This document shows, in pieces, positions 25,931 through 36,653 of a stretch of 64,000 nucleotides of DNA. The stretch covers positions 8,425,151 to 8,489,150 of the forward strand of contig NC_003071.7 in the NCBI RefSeq assembly GCF_000001735.4, written 5' to 3'. A program made the position numbers and the translations under genes. The notes beneath the pieces are model-generated. The model searched no databases. It worked only from the letters and a program-made list of their open reading frames with translations, and had not been told where the DNA came from. The first letter of the stretch is position 1; every line of letters begins with the position of its first letter. This DNA is from Arabidopsis thaliana. Its lineage: Eukaryota; Streptophyta; Magnoliopsida; Brassicales; Brassicaceae.

Positions 25931-27250
25931 TGAAATTATAAACTTTTTAACCAATGAAAATCATACCGAGAGTTTAAATTTATATCTAGAAAATAAGCAT
26001 GGCCATTAGACACCAAAAAAACTCTTAATTTACTCACTTAGAAGTTAAAACACATTTTCCCCATTGTTTTTGATGGTATGCATTCAATAAAACGTTAGTA
26101 ATTGAATAAATAAAAAATTATGGTAATTTGGATATATTGTAGTTATATGCAATTATGCATTTAATAATAGGTTTTAAAATGAATGAGTAGTCAACGACGT
26201 CGCTATCGATTTTTTTTTGTGATTAGTTATTGATTTCCTTTATAATTTTCTTTTTTTTTTTTTATTTTCTTTATAATTACGATCATATGTTTATAAAAAT
26301 AATATTTTTAATGATTTTATGATTAGACCTTCACTATTGGGTCTTCATATACAATCTTTACAATTTCATTTGTCATTTTTACTCATCTTTGAGAAACATC
26401 AGAATCGTATTTTACTTCATCTGACTCTGTTTGTTTTACCGCTTATGTTGAACCGATGAAATTATTGTTTTTGTTTTCATGTTTTTATTTATTTATTTTA
26501 CATGACTAATTTTATGATTTAAATCCATGATTATAAAACTTAAATTGTTTTATTTTAGTGGATATTTATAATTTAGGGAAAATTAGTAGGATTTCCTATT
26601 ATTTCTAGTAACGTGAAGTCATTGTAGAAAACAAATAGTCAAAGAAGTTATGGGTCCAATATAAATCATTATAAATTTAGATTTTTTCTAAATTTTTATG
26701 TTAAATTTTTAAATTAAATATTTATAATAAAAATGAAATTTTAAATTTTTAGACACCAATAACTAAAATGTTAATAAAATTATTTTTTATCCAAAATTAT
26801 AAAATTAATATCATAACATCTAAAAATTAATAGTTAATTGAGATGATAAGGGTAAAATTGAAATTTTATTTTTGTTATGAGATCGTGAGTATGAAAATAA
26901 CGACATTTAATTGCTTGGGTATTAAATTGCACAGTTTTATTATTTCATGTATTTACCTTCCAACCAAAAACAATTAGGTATTAAACGTCCAAACAAAGAA
27001 TATTTTAGGTTTGTTTTTGGATTTTTTCCCTTTTTATTGTTTATAGTTGAATAATTTTATTCCCGTGTAAAGTTCTCAAACGATACGTTTCTTCTTTATT
27101 ATATAAGATATTATTTCTTTATTTTATTTTTTGTTTTCTCTCTCTTTCTTCTTCTCTTTTTTTCCTCTCTAAATATATTATTCCTCTCTTTCTTCCCTTC
27201 CCTTGAATTTTACCACAATAATAAATTTTCAAAAGTCAAATAGACGATCT

Positions 27251-27441
27251 AAACTTGTTCTCGATCCACTATTATTCATTCGATTGTAATTTGTTCCCGA
27301 TCAAATTCTATTACTCATTCAATATGAACTTGTCCCCGGTATAATTATATTACTCATTCGATTTGAACTTGTCCCCGATAAAGGTATTAGATCTGGACAT
27401 GCCATGCAAGATGGGTAATATAATTAGATCGGGACAAGTTC
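27251..27441. repeat. Tandem 36-40-bp repeats plus an inverted copy
   Basis: Four units start near 27251, 27287, 27325 and 27365, each with (G)AACTTGTCCCCGAT- or ATTTGTTCCCGAT-like starts, and the first three with ATTACTCATTCGAT-like ends. At 27415-27441 lies an inverted copy of the third unit (GATCGGGACAAGTTC). It can pair with 27325-27352 to form a stem of about 27 bp across a loop of about 60 nt. The block lies about 640 bp upstream of LBD8. Confidence 0.8.
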
Positions 27442-27993
27442 TATTACTTTTTCTATAGTCTTTTTTAAAATTAACACTCTGTTAAATTTAGGGACAACTG
27501 GCTTTGATGATTGTCCTTCGTCATATGAGGTGGGTTTATCCGCTAGAAATCTTAACTTACTTTTCGGGGATTTCATTCACTATATTTCATAATTATTGTC
27601 TACGGTAAATGTTAACTACATTTAATGCAACATTTTGTTCTTATTCTCCGCCATAAAGCTGTTTTTCTGGCACAAGTTACCATTTTTCTCTAACACAAAC
27701 TTTCACACTTTTAAGGGACAAAATTGTCAATAAAATACTATAATACCATAAATATGGTAGTTTTAGAAAGGTCAATACAATTGTGGTAGATTTGGAAAGA
27801 ATCTTTTCAAAAGTTGTAAACTAGTCAATATTCCCAAAATTTAGGGTAATATAATATTAGTTTTTTTCAAGTCAAATGTAATCTCAATTTACTTCCAAAA
27901 CAAAACAAAATAAATTAATGTGTTGAATTTTTAATGCACATCATATATTTGGATCTCTAATTAATTTCTTTGACTGCATTCTGCAAACATTAT

Positions 27994-28002
27994 CTATAAA
28001 TA
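27994..28002 (+). promoter_or_regulatory. TATA box candidate for LBD8
   Basis: CTATAAATA lies 78-86 bp before the LBD8 ATG, the usual distance for a plant promoter with a short leader. Confidence 0.55.
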
Positions 28003-28079
28003 CTTATTTGATAGTGTAATTTTTATTCATCCTTAAATTACTCAATCAATTTTTATTTCTAAAAGAACAAATTATTGTT

Positions 28080-28526
28080 ATGGAACCACTAGGAGATCGT
28101 CGTCCTTGCTGCGTATGTATCACCAAAAATAGAAATTGTCCTAGATTCTGCGAATATGCGGAATACTTTCCATATGAGTTGTATACTTTTTTTAAAAACT
28201 TTTTTTCCTTACTATTATCTTCTGCTAAACATTTTACTTGATATTAATTAATTTTAATTTTCAGGCGAAGTCATTATGAAAGTACTAATGAATTGTTTGG
28301 CACACCAAAGATCATTAAGATGATGAGGCATGCTCCTGAAGAAAAAAAACAAATGCTTGCAACTTCCATAATCATGGAAGGTAATGCTTGGACAAATGAT
28401 CCTGTAAGTGGTGGATTTGGTATGGTGCAAAAGATCATGTGGAAGATTATGTTACACAAAGCCTACCTTCATGAACTCGAGGAGAAGATTAAGGAAGAGA
28501 AGGAAAAAATCGAGCTTCATCTTTAA
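28080..28526 (+). CDS. LBD8: Short LOB-domain protein, LBD8 type
   Basis: This is a plant-specific LOB-domain (LBD/AS2) protein, a putative DNA-binding transcription factor. Two exons, 28080-28180 and 28265-28526, give 120 residues. The zinc-binding C block C-X2-C-X6-C-X3-C is intact at Cys10, Cys13, Cys20 and Cys24. FGTPKIIKMM and DPVSGGFGMVQKIM align with the GAS-block region of larger LBD proteins, though less conserved. A Lys/Glu-rich helix (LHELEEKIKEEKEKIE) stands where canonical members have the LX6LX3LX6L coiled coil. The protein is little longer than the LOB domain alone, so it has almost no C-terminal activation region. Target genes are unknown. It sits isolated between two repeat-rich gaps. 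Confidence 0.88.
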
Positions 28527-30855
28527 GTGATACATTGTAGCATATATTATTTATGCATCAAATAATGATTATTTAATATAAAATCATATTTAAGATGAAT
28601 ATTAAATTACCGTCGAGCAAGTTAATACCTTATATTTCTTATTCATATTTCTTGTGATTAAATTGTTTGTGTATTTAGATGATCATAAATGAAACTTTGA
28701 AATCTAGAGAAACATATTGTACATATAATAAAGTAAAAGTATAAAAAATTGATAATTTTAAAAATACGAGAACTTCTCGTTTCTTGTTCTAAGTAAAATA
28801 ACATTCCAATATAGAATTAGGGTTTAGTTGCCTTTGGAAAATTGCTTTGTAAAAAGCTAGATATTATGTTTCGTTTAGTATATCTTTGACTCATGATATT
28901 TGACATTTGATTAAAAATCATGTTTGCCTTACATGCATAATATCTTAAATGCTTGTATCACATGTCTCTAACTACCACGAAAAACTTTGTGTATAAAAAA
29001 TTCAAATCTTTAATTTTTGGACGACAAATTCATTAGCGTTACTAATTTCATTGTACCTATCAGTTTTATGACGATAATAATACAATTTATTTCGTCCCAA
29101 AAAAAATAATATTTATTTATTAAGTTAATAGGAAAATAGGTGTAAATATACAAATATGTATATGTAATATGCAATTAGAGAATATATGAAACACCACTAT
29201 ACTATCAACATTAATATTAGTAAGATGAGAAACATAAATTAGATGATTTGAGTCAATATTTTTCCCTAGTAATCTTAGTAATAGTTTTTTTTTTCTTTTA
29301 TTTGCATAGTTCATATACATATTTGTATACATATATGTTGTGCAGATCTAAAATTTTTGTTTAATACCTATTTTGCACCTCTACCAAATAAATTGTGTTA
29401 GAATTTTAAAAAATTCATAATCACAACAAAATTTCTAACACTATTTAATTTGTTGATCATAAAAAATCTGAATTTTTATGCACAAAACGTTTCTTAATAG
29501 TCAAAACTAGTGATATAAGAAGTGCAATGCCAAGAATTATAGAGATTTGAAGCGAAATTTTAAAATGACATGATTATACATAACTTTTAAGTTCTAAACT
29601 ATAATCATAATAAAAAAAATTAAGATATTAAATAGAGCGAACAGACGTTTAGGTTTTTTTCGGATTTACCATATTCATCAGATTAATCCATGCTGGATTG
29701 AGAAAAAGCCTCAAGCTTGGAACAACTACATGTAAATCATAACCTCGAGATATTTTAAGGCTTTCAATGTCCCAAAGAAAGTTATTTGGTGTCGAATCCA
29801 TGAGTGAAAATTGAGCTTTTCACATAGAACAAAGAGGGATATGAAATAGTACAATTTTATGTTTTAAATAAAGAAGATAAAATGAAAGGTAAATTTTATA
29901 GGTTTAGCCAGCAGAGAACAAATGAAATGAATGTTTTAAGTTTAGACACCAAGAACAAACTTAGGGTTCAAGTCTAAGCTTAGTCATATACTTCTGAACA
30001 ATATTGGACTTTATTGTTCAAGTATTAAACAAACATTGAAATCTTCTTAAATCACTTTTCAAAATGCAACGAGGATCTATTCTTTTTTTTTTTTTCAGAA
30101 GAAGCTACAAGAAAGAACAACAAGTTTGGATATGAATTATAAAGTTAGTAATCCATGTAAGAGACGCTTATATTAATTAATTTATACTGTTAATTATTTC
30201 ATCCGTAATTTTTATTATTATTCAATAAAGTATTTATTTTACTGAATTAAAAAATAATAATTATGGGTGTTTGGATATTCGGTCGGGTATTTTGGGTTTG
30301 AGTTTTTCGGGTTTAGAATTTTAAGATCCGTTCGAGTAATTCAAGATTCCGGGTCGGGTTTGGTTCGGTTTCGGGTTTAGTTATATATTGAAATATCAAA
30401 ATTTTGTGTCCGAATCTATTAAATTATTTGAAAATTTCAAAAATTCCCTAAACAACCCGAGTAGTTTTGCTTGAATATATTTAAAAATACATAAAAGTAA
30501 CTAAAATATCCGAAAAATCATAATATTGTCTATATGTAAATATAAATATAAATATTTTAGTTATATTTATATTTAAGATATGTTTGGGTACCAGTTCGGG
30601 TTCGGGTTTTTCAGGTTTTGAAGTTTAGATTCAGTCGGATATTTGAAAATTTCAGGTTCGAATTTAGATTGGGATTTTTGGATTGGGATTTTTGGATCGG
30701 GTTCAGATCGGTTTTTTCGGATTCAGGTATTATGTCCAAAGTAAAAATGGTAAACGGTGGTTGTTTTGTTTGTATTTGTAAAGCAGAAGAGAGAGAGATA
30801 TAGAGACACTGAAAGCAAAGACCAAAAAAGAAAAATTAAAAAGAGAGAGAGGAAA
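28527..30855. other. Intergenic region, LBD8 to FVE
   Basis: AT-rich sequence with no coding signal. The LBD8 3' end lies in the first few hundred bases. The last 600 bp before FVE contain two blocks of degenerate TTCGGGTTT repeats, listed separately, then the FVE leader with GA-rich sequence (30785-30855). Confidence 0.65.
30271..30727. repeat. Degenerate TTCGGGTTT repeat blocks upstream of FVE
   Basis: Two GC-richer blocks (about 30271-30410 and 30585-30727) consist of short, imperfect repeats of TTCGGGTTT, GGTTCGG and GGATTTTTGGA. They flank a more AT-rich centre. Within the second block a 14-bp unit, GATTGGGATTTTTG, is tandemly duplicated at 30667-30694. Such degenerate pentamer-like arrays are scattered in Brassicaceae DNA. 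This one ends about 130 bp before the FVE start codon, so it must overlap the promoter. Confidence 0.7.
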
Positions 30856-33800
30856 ATGGAGAGCGACGAAGCAGCAGCAGTGTCTCCTCAAGCAACGACA
30901 CCGAGCGGAGGAACCGGAGCTTCTGGGCCGAAGAAGAGAGGTCGGAAACCTAAAACCAAGGAAGATTCTCAGACGCCGTCGTCTCAGCAACAGAGCGATG
31001 TTAAAATGAAAGAAAGTGGGAAGAAAACGCAGCAGTCGCCGAGTGTTGACGAGAAGTACTCTCAGTGGAAAGGTCTCGTCCCCATTCTCTACGACTGGCT
31101 CGCTAACCATAACCTCGTCTGGCCTTCACTCTCTTGCAGGTCTCCCCCTTTCTCCTTTCCTCTCCTTCTAGGGTTTCGTTTCGTAATCGTTTCTTAGCTT
31201 TGAACATTCTCATGTTTGGAATGAATTTAGTAAAATCTTACACATACATTTTCTCGATTTCTGGGTTTAAGTGAGATTGTTGCGATTGTTCTAGTTAGGG
31301 TTTTGGATGTGGCTCTGTCTTCATACCTTGATATATCTGATGTTCTATTCATGAATTGTTACTATTGATTACCTTGTTGGTTACTAATGACTAAGAGGAA
31401 TTTTCAGTTTCTCTGAGTGTTTATATCTGATGAAGTCTTTAGTTGTTGTGCTAAGAGTTTCCATTTGGTGAATTGTTGTTTGATTTTTTTATAGATGGGG
31501 TCCGCAGCTTGAGCAAGCAACCTACAAGAATCGCCAGCGTCTGTACCTCTCAGAGCAAGTAAGTTTTTAGCTTTCTCTTGTATCTTGTTGTCTCATCTTC
31601 TTTATATACTTCTCATCGTATTATTTGTATTTTTCTTGGTTGTGTCACCAGACTGATGGAAGTGTGCCCAATACTTTGGTCATAGCAAATTGTGAAGTTG
31701 TTAAGCCAAGGGTTGCTGCAGCAGAGCACATTTCTCAGGTATTATGTGGTTTAATACTAAGCTTGTGTCCTTTCCATATCCTACTCCACACTACAATTGG
31801 TTTCATGTTTGACACTTATATACTATCTTCTGAAAATGTGTTCTCAGTTCAATGAAGAAGCACGTTCTCCATTTGTGAAGAAGTACAAGACCATCATTCA
31901 CCCTGGAGAGGTGTGAATTCTGCCCACTCTTGAGATATTTCTGTATTGACATTGTTCTTTTTAGTTCTATTTGGTTTGTTAATTGTATCTGCATCCCTGT
32001 TTCATCTGTCCATGAAGTTATTCGTTTGGCACGTTGGTGAAAGTAAATTTTGATGTGTATTCATTACTAATTTGCAATTGCAGGTTAACAGAATCAGGGA
32101 ACTCCCACAGAATAGTAAGATTGTTGCTACTCACACCGACAGTCCTGATGTGAGTGCTGCTTCTATTTTGTTATGGTCATAGCAACTTGAAATATGTCGG
32201 TTTCATATTTCTGTATTTGGCAGTCAAAGAGCATCCTTTGTTCGGACATATGTCCAGTTTCAGAGTTATCTAAATACAATATGTTGATTTCAGGTTCTCA
32301 TTTGGGATGTTGAAACCCAACCAAACCGTCATGCTGTGCTTGGAGCTGCAAATTCCCGTCCAGATTTGGTATGTCCACTTCTGAGAATGTTGTTTTATGC
32401 TTTATTCTTGTTTGTTTCTCATCATTGGAAGTGATAAATCTCTTTGATATCTTCTTAAATAGTGCTTCTTGTTTGCATCATCTGAATGAACCATTTTTCA
32501 TGCAGATACTAACTGGGCACCAAGATAATGCTGAATTTGCTCTTGCCATGTGCCCAACGGAACCCTTTGTGCTCTCCGGAGGTTTGTGTTTCTGTAATTT
32601 GTAGAGTCCAATCCTGTGGTTTGCCAGTTTCTCATACAAAAGTTCTTCTCTTAGGCAAGGACAAGTCAGTTGTTTTGTGGAGTATCCAAGATCACATCAC
32701 AACGATTGGGACAGATTCCAAATCATCTGGATCTATCATCAAACAGACTGGTGAAGGTACTGATAAGAATGAGAGTCCTACTGTTGGCCCACGAGGTGTA
32801 TATCATGGCCATGAAGATACAGTTGAAGATGTGGCATTCAGCCCGACGAGGTAACTTCTTAGAACAGACTCCTTCTATTGATATCGTGTTTGTTTATGCA
32901 TACTGCAGATATTTTCATGATTTTCTAATAATACTTCTGGTGAACTTTTATACCGTGAAGTGCACAAGAATTCTGCAGTGTTGGTGATGATTCTTGCCTT
33001 ATACTATGGGATGCGAGAACTGGCACAAACCCTGTCACGAAGGTACTCTATCTTTTGAATCCTATCAAAAGTTTGAAGATTTACCTCCTTTTGATATTAT
33101 ATCTTACTTTTTTGTTTTCCAGGTTGAAAAAGCGCATGATGCTGATCTTCATTGTGTTGATTGGAATCCTCATGACGACAATCTGATCCTGACAGGGTAT
33201 GGAGAAATACATACAAATAGATGATTAATACATACTTAGTATCTAATTAAGAAATTGATGAATATTTCAGGTCAGCAGACAACACTGTCCGGTTGTTTGA
33301 TCGTAGGAAGCTTACCGCTAATGGAGTTGGTTCGCCTATTTACAAATTTGAGGGACACAAAGCTGCTGTTCTTTGTGTTCAGGTATAATCAACTTTTTTT
33401 TTTTTTTTCCTTCTTTGTATGAAGTATATCTCTTAACCCACTGACACTATCTTGTTATTCAATTCAGTGGTCTCCTGATAAGTCATCCGTCTTTGGGAGC
33501 TCTGCAGAAGATGGTCTCTTGAACATCTGGGATTATGACAGGGTGTGTACATAGTTCACTCAGATGTCTAAAATTAATCTTTCTTCACTATCATCACTGA
33601 AACATATTCATTGTACTCATGTTTGGTTTGTTTAATTAACCATCAGGTCAGTAAGAAGTCTGATCGTGCAGCTAAAAGCCCCGCTGGGCTCTTCTTCCAG
33701 CATGCTGGTCACAGGTTCTTAAAGACTTATCTTGATTTTTCTTGATTGCTTTCTCATTTTACTTGCTTCTAAGTTCCCTTGTTTATAAACCATATTAGGG

Positions 33801-34085
33801 ACAAAGTTGTTGATTTCCACTGGAATGCTTCAGACCCTTGGACTATTGTCAGTGTTTCTGATGACTGTGAGACTACTGGTGGAGGTGGAACATTGCAGGT
33901 AACCTTGAAATCTTTCTTGGTACCTTGATAAGCAATTTTATTGACATACCGTTAAATGTTGTTTATACTTTCTTCTATGGCAGATATGGCGGATGAGTGA
34001 CTTGATTTACAGACCAGAAGAAGAAGTCGTGGCAGAATTGGAGAAGTTCAAGTCGCATGTTATGACTTGTGCCTCCAAGCCTTAA
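30856..34085 (+). CDS. FVE: WD40 histone-binding protein FVE (MSI4)
   Basis: FVE belongs to the MSI1/RbAp46-48 family and acts in histone deacetylase, CUL4-DDB1 and Polycomb-related complexes that silence FLC, promoting flowering and modulating cold responses. The protein is about 507 residues. A basic, disordered N-terminus with the AT-hook-like KKRGRKPKTK is followed by the histone H4-binding segment EKYSQWKGLVPILYDWL and NHNLVWPSLSCRWGP. Six to seven WD repeats follow (VLIWDVE, SVVLWSI, LILWDAR, TVRLFDRR, LLNIWDYD, LQIWRMSD), and the protein ends CASKP. Exons are spread over 3.2 kb, with a 359-bp first intron in the SLSCR codons. The ATG at 30856 follows a GA-rich leader; the frame is open upstream, but no other ATG there suits a leader. 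Confidence 0.96.
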
Positions 34086-35068
34086 GAGTAAAGAAAACCC
34101 ATTGTCTATCTATCTATCGCCTATGGTAAACTAATGCGGGTTTTAGCGAGGAGTCTTGGTTTTTGTAAGGCTGGTTTGTCTTTTGAGATATTGGTGGTAG
34201 CTTTTAGGACCTTTCCATATCAGTTAGGGGTACATGGTTCTGGTTCATGATCCTGTTTCATCAGACTCTTAGGTGCTGTTTTGTTCAACTGAGATGTTAA
34301 TCAAATCGGACCAACTTTATGTGTTTTGGTTTAAGGTTTCAATACTTGGCCTGAACCTAATGATTCCTTCTCTGTAACTAGTCGAGACCAACCCGGCTAC
34401 AAAAAAAATAGTTGCATTGATGTTCAAATGCAAAGCAGAAGGGGTCATTATAAAACAATATAGTAATAAGCATCGCAAAATTTGGAAACTGGGTTCTTGA
34501 TGATTCGTCGCATCTTAAATAATGTTTGCATTGTCGTTTTCATTAGAAAAAAACTGTTAATCACGCTTAGCAGTAGGATTAGGTGATTTTCAATTCACAG
34601 ATTTATTCGTAGGATTTTGAAGAAATTTTAAGTATTAACAGTCACTAAACAATCAGACCATTGCAAATCATACATAGATCACCTGGTCATTTCATAAAAC
34701 TAAACTATATGATAATGTTTTACTTTATTGGGCTTAACGTTAATGGTCCTCCCGCTTAATAGGCTTTATGAAGTCTCTTGATGAGCTAGAGACTTTAAAA
34801 ATCCAATCACAAAGCCTACATGAGACCGTCAAGATCAGTCAGAGAAGATCAAACGAAGAAGTTTTTGTTCCAAAAGATACTAAAGAGAGAAACATGAATC
34901 AATGTATTGCTTGAGGAATAAGGTAGGGAAGCTAATCAATCACAAGTAGACGAATCGGAGTATTTCATAAAATTAGGGTTTTTAGACCTACATTTTCTTT
35001 TCTTTTTCCGACGATACTTAAATTGCTCGAGAAACTCTATTAGTGAGAAATCCCCCATCGGAATCTCG
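34086..35068. other. Intergenic region, FVE to small membrane-protein gene
   Basis: The first 300 or so bases look like the FVE 3' untranslated region. The rest holds the promoter and leader of the next gene, including a telo-box-like TTAGGGTTT at 34973-34981 and two short upstream ATGs (34894 and 34902). Confidence 0.6.
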
Positions 35069-36336
35069 ATGGAATCATCTCCTTCTGGATCCGAACCTCC
35101 GCAGAAAGTCGTTTCTAAACTGCAGAAAGTAGGCTGGCGAGCTACGATGATCTTCAATCTCGGTTTTGCAGGTTAGAGAAATCTTCATTACTTTCTTAGT
35201 AAGGTTTTTAGTTTTACGTCCGTAATGTGTTCGATGTAATGCCTAGCTGAGAAAGTTCTTTCCTTTTTCTTTATTAATTTTTGAGAATAGAAAATACGAA
35301 TTCTTCTAGCGGTCGTCTGATATATATGATACTACAATTTATCCCTTGAACTGTTGTTGTTGTCCTTGCTTTGATTCTCGAAGAAAGCTGATTGCATTAC
35401 TCTGAGAGTGTTTGATTCTCCACTCTATTATCAGATATTAGAACATGCTTATTGAAAGGACATTTTTTGGATCTGTATCTCTCAGTCACTGTTGATGTTT
35501 TCAGCGACATTGAATTAAGCAAATGTAGTATCTAGAAACTATCTATATCTCTGTGTGCGTGTGTGTATATATCTTGGCTAAGCATTTTTGCGTTGAATAG
35601 AGGATTCACACAGGTTCTTGTAAATTTTCTGGTTCATGGACATGATTGCACATCTTATTATCTTGTACTCAATACTTTTCAAATGTTTCAGCATCTCGAT
35701 TTTTAGCTGGCAGAACTACAAGCTTGGTCTAAATCAGAATTGAGAAAAGCATGCTTGCTTGATTTCTTATGATATAGCATTCATGATAGACAACTTCAAT
35801 GTTTGCTGATTTGATCATTTGGTTCTGCAGCTTATATATTTGCGATAAAACGAGAAAAGGACATTGATGCGGACGAGAAGAAGAAAGTTAAAAAGGGCAG
35901 CGAGGCTAGACATAAAGGTGTGAAAAAGGGTGCTGTTAACACCGAAATCGAGAAGAAAGGTGCAGAAGAAACTGATAAGGCTAAGGAAGCAGAAACTGCA
36001 ATACCGGAGAAGGAAGAAACCAAACTGATCCCTGAACTGGATCCACTGTTTGAATTTACAGATGCAACTGATCAATCCATGTTTCAAACTGTGGCAACTG
36101 AACATGTAAAGGTAGCAAGGAAACCAATTCCAGAAGATGAGCAAAAGGAGCTTTTCAAGTGGATATTGGAAGAGAAAAGGAAGATAGAACCAAAAGACAG
36201 AAAAGAAAAGAAACAAATCGATGAAGAGAAAGCTATTCTGAAACAGTTCATTCGTGCTGAGAGGATTCCAAAACTTCTACCTGATGATTCCGTTGATTCT
36301 TCACTTCGTGATTGGGACAAATTCTTCTCCAAGTAG
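35069..36336 (+). CDS. Small single-pass membrane protein, unknown function
   Basis: Two exons, 35069-35171 and 35831-36336, give 202 residues. The start MESSPSGSEPPQKVVSKLQK is followed by one short hydrophobic segment of about 16 residues (ATMIFNLGFAAYIFAI), interrupted by the intron. The rest is strongly charged: a Lys/Glu-rich stretch, then LIPELDPLFEFTDATDQ, a helical KPIPEDEQKELFKWILEEKR segment, further Lys/Glu repeats and the end SLRDWDKFFSK. The layout suggests an N-terminally anchored protein with a soluble, coiled-coil-like tail. I do not recognise a family; it corresponds to At2g19530 from memory. It lies between two WD40 genes in the same orientation. Confidence 0.82.
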
Positions 36337-36573
36337 AACGAATACAGAAACTAGTGTGTACTTGTTTTTTGTTAGTACACCAAATGACCATTGTTGGCTT
36401 TTTAGTTTTACTACTCTGATTGTTACTCTAATCAACGAATAGTTTAAATGTGATTTCTTGGGGGTTGAGAGTGGCACTTTTATAAAACTTTGGGGTAATG
36501 TTTCTATTTCTTATAATATAAAGGACTTAAAATATAAATTCAATAAAAATAAGGGTGTTTCTGAGAAAGAGGG

Positions 36574-36593
36574 TATAAATAGCTTAAACCCTA
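36574..36593 (+). promoter_or_regulatory. TATA box and telo-box of the GRWD1-like gene
   Basis: TATAAAT (36574-36580) is followed six bases later by the telo-box core AAACCCTA (36586-36593), 61-80 bp before the start codon. A TATA/telo-box pairing is common in ribosome-biogenesis genes, which suits the product. Confidence 0.55.
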
Positions 36594-36653
36594 GAGAAAC
36601 TGAAGAATCCTAAATTGATCATCGTCGTCCTTTGAGTAATTTAGAAAATCAAA

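Larger units (their letters stand above)
24440..27860. mobile_element. Candidate decayed MULE-like element
   Basis: Near the left side (24455-24530) the sequence has TACCACA, TCTACCACTT and AAATCTACCATATTT. Near the right side (27745-27830), read on the other strand, the same style recurs: AAATCTACCAC and AAACTACCATATTT. Such degenerate CTACCA-rich ends in opposing orientation occur in Arabidopsis Mutator-like elements. Between them lies very AT-rich non-coding DNA with internal repeats. A CAACGCGTTG palindrome near 24588 could instead belong to a Helitron-type end. Boundaries and class are uncertain and no transposase was found. Confidence 0.25.
22152..28079. other. Long AT-rich gap between CKX2 and LBD8
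   Basis: Apart from the CKX2 promoter at the left and the LBD8 promoter at the right, this 5.9-kb stretch has no convincing gene. It holds a possible small ORF on the minus strand (22653-22859), a 22-bp direct repeat, a possible exon-like remnant near 23745-23826, and a block at about 24440-27860 that resembles decayed transposon DNA with internal duplications and an inverted repeat. It is the most repeat-rich part of the window. Confidence 0.6.

Noticed and set aside
27251-27441. CRISPR-like array
   Set aside because: The units are contiguous and diverged without unique spacers, and this is a plant nuclear genome. Tandem and inverted duplication explains it.
30271-30727. Interstitial telomeric repeat
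   Set aside because: The units are TTCGGGTTT-like and degenerate rather than TTTAGGG tracts. Occasional GGGTTTAG matches are incidental.
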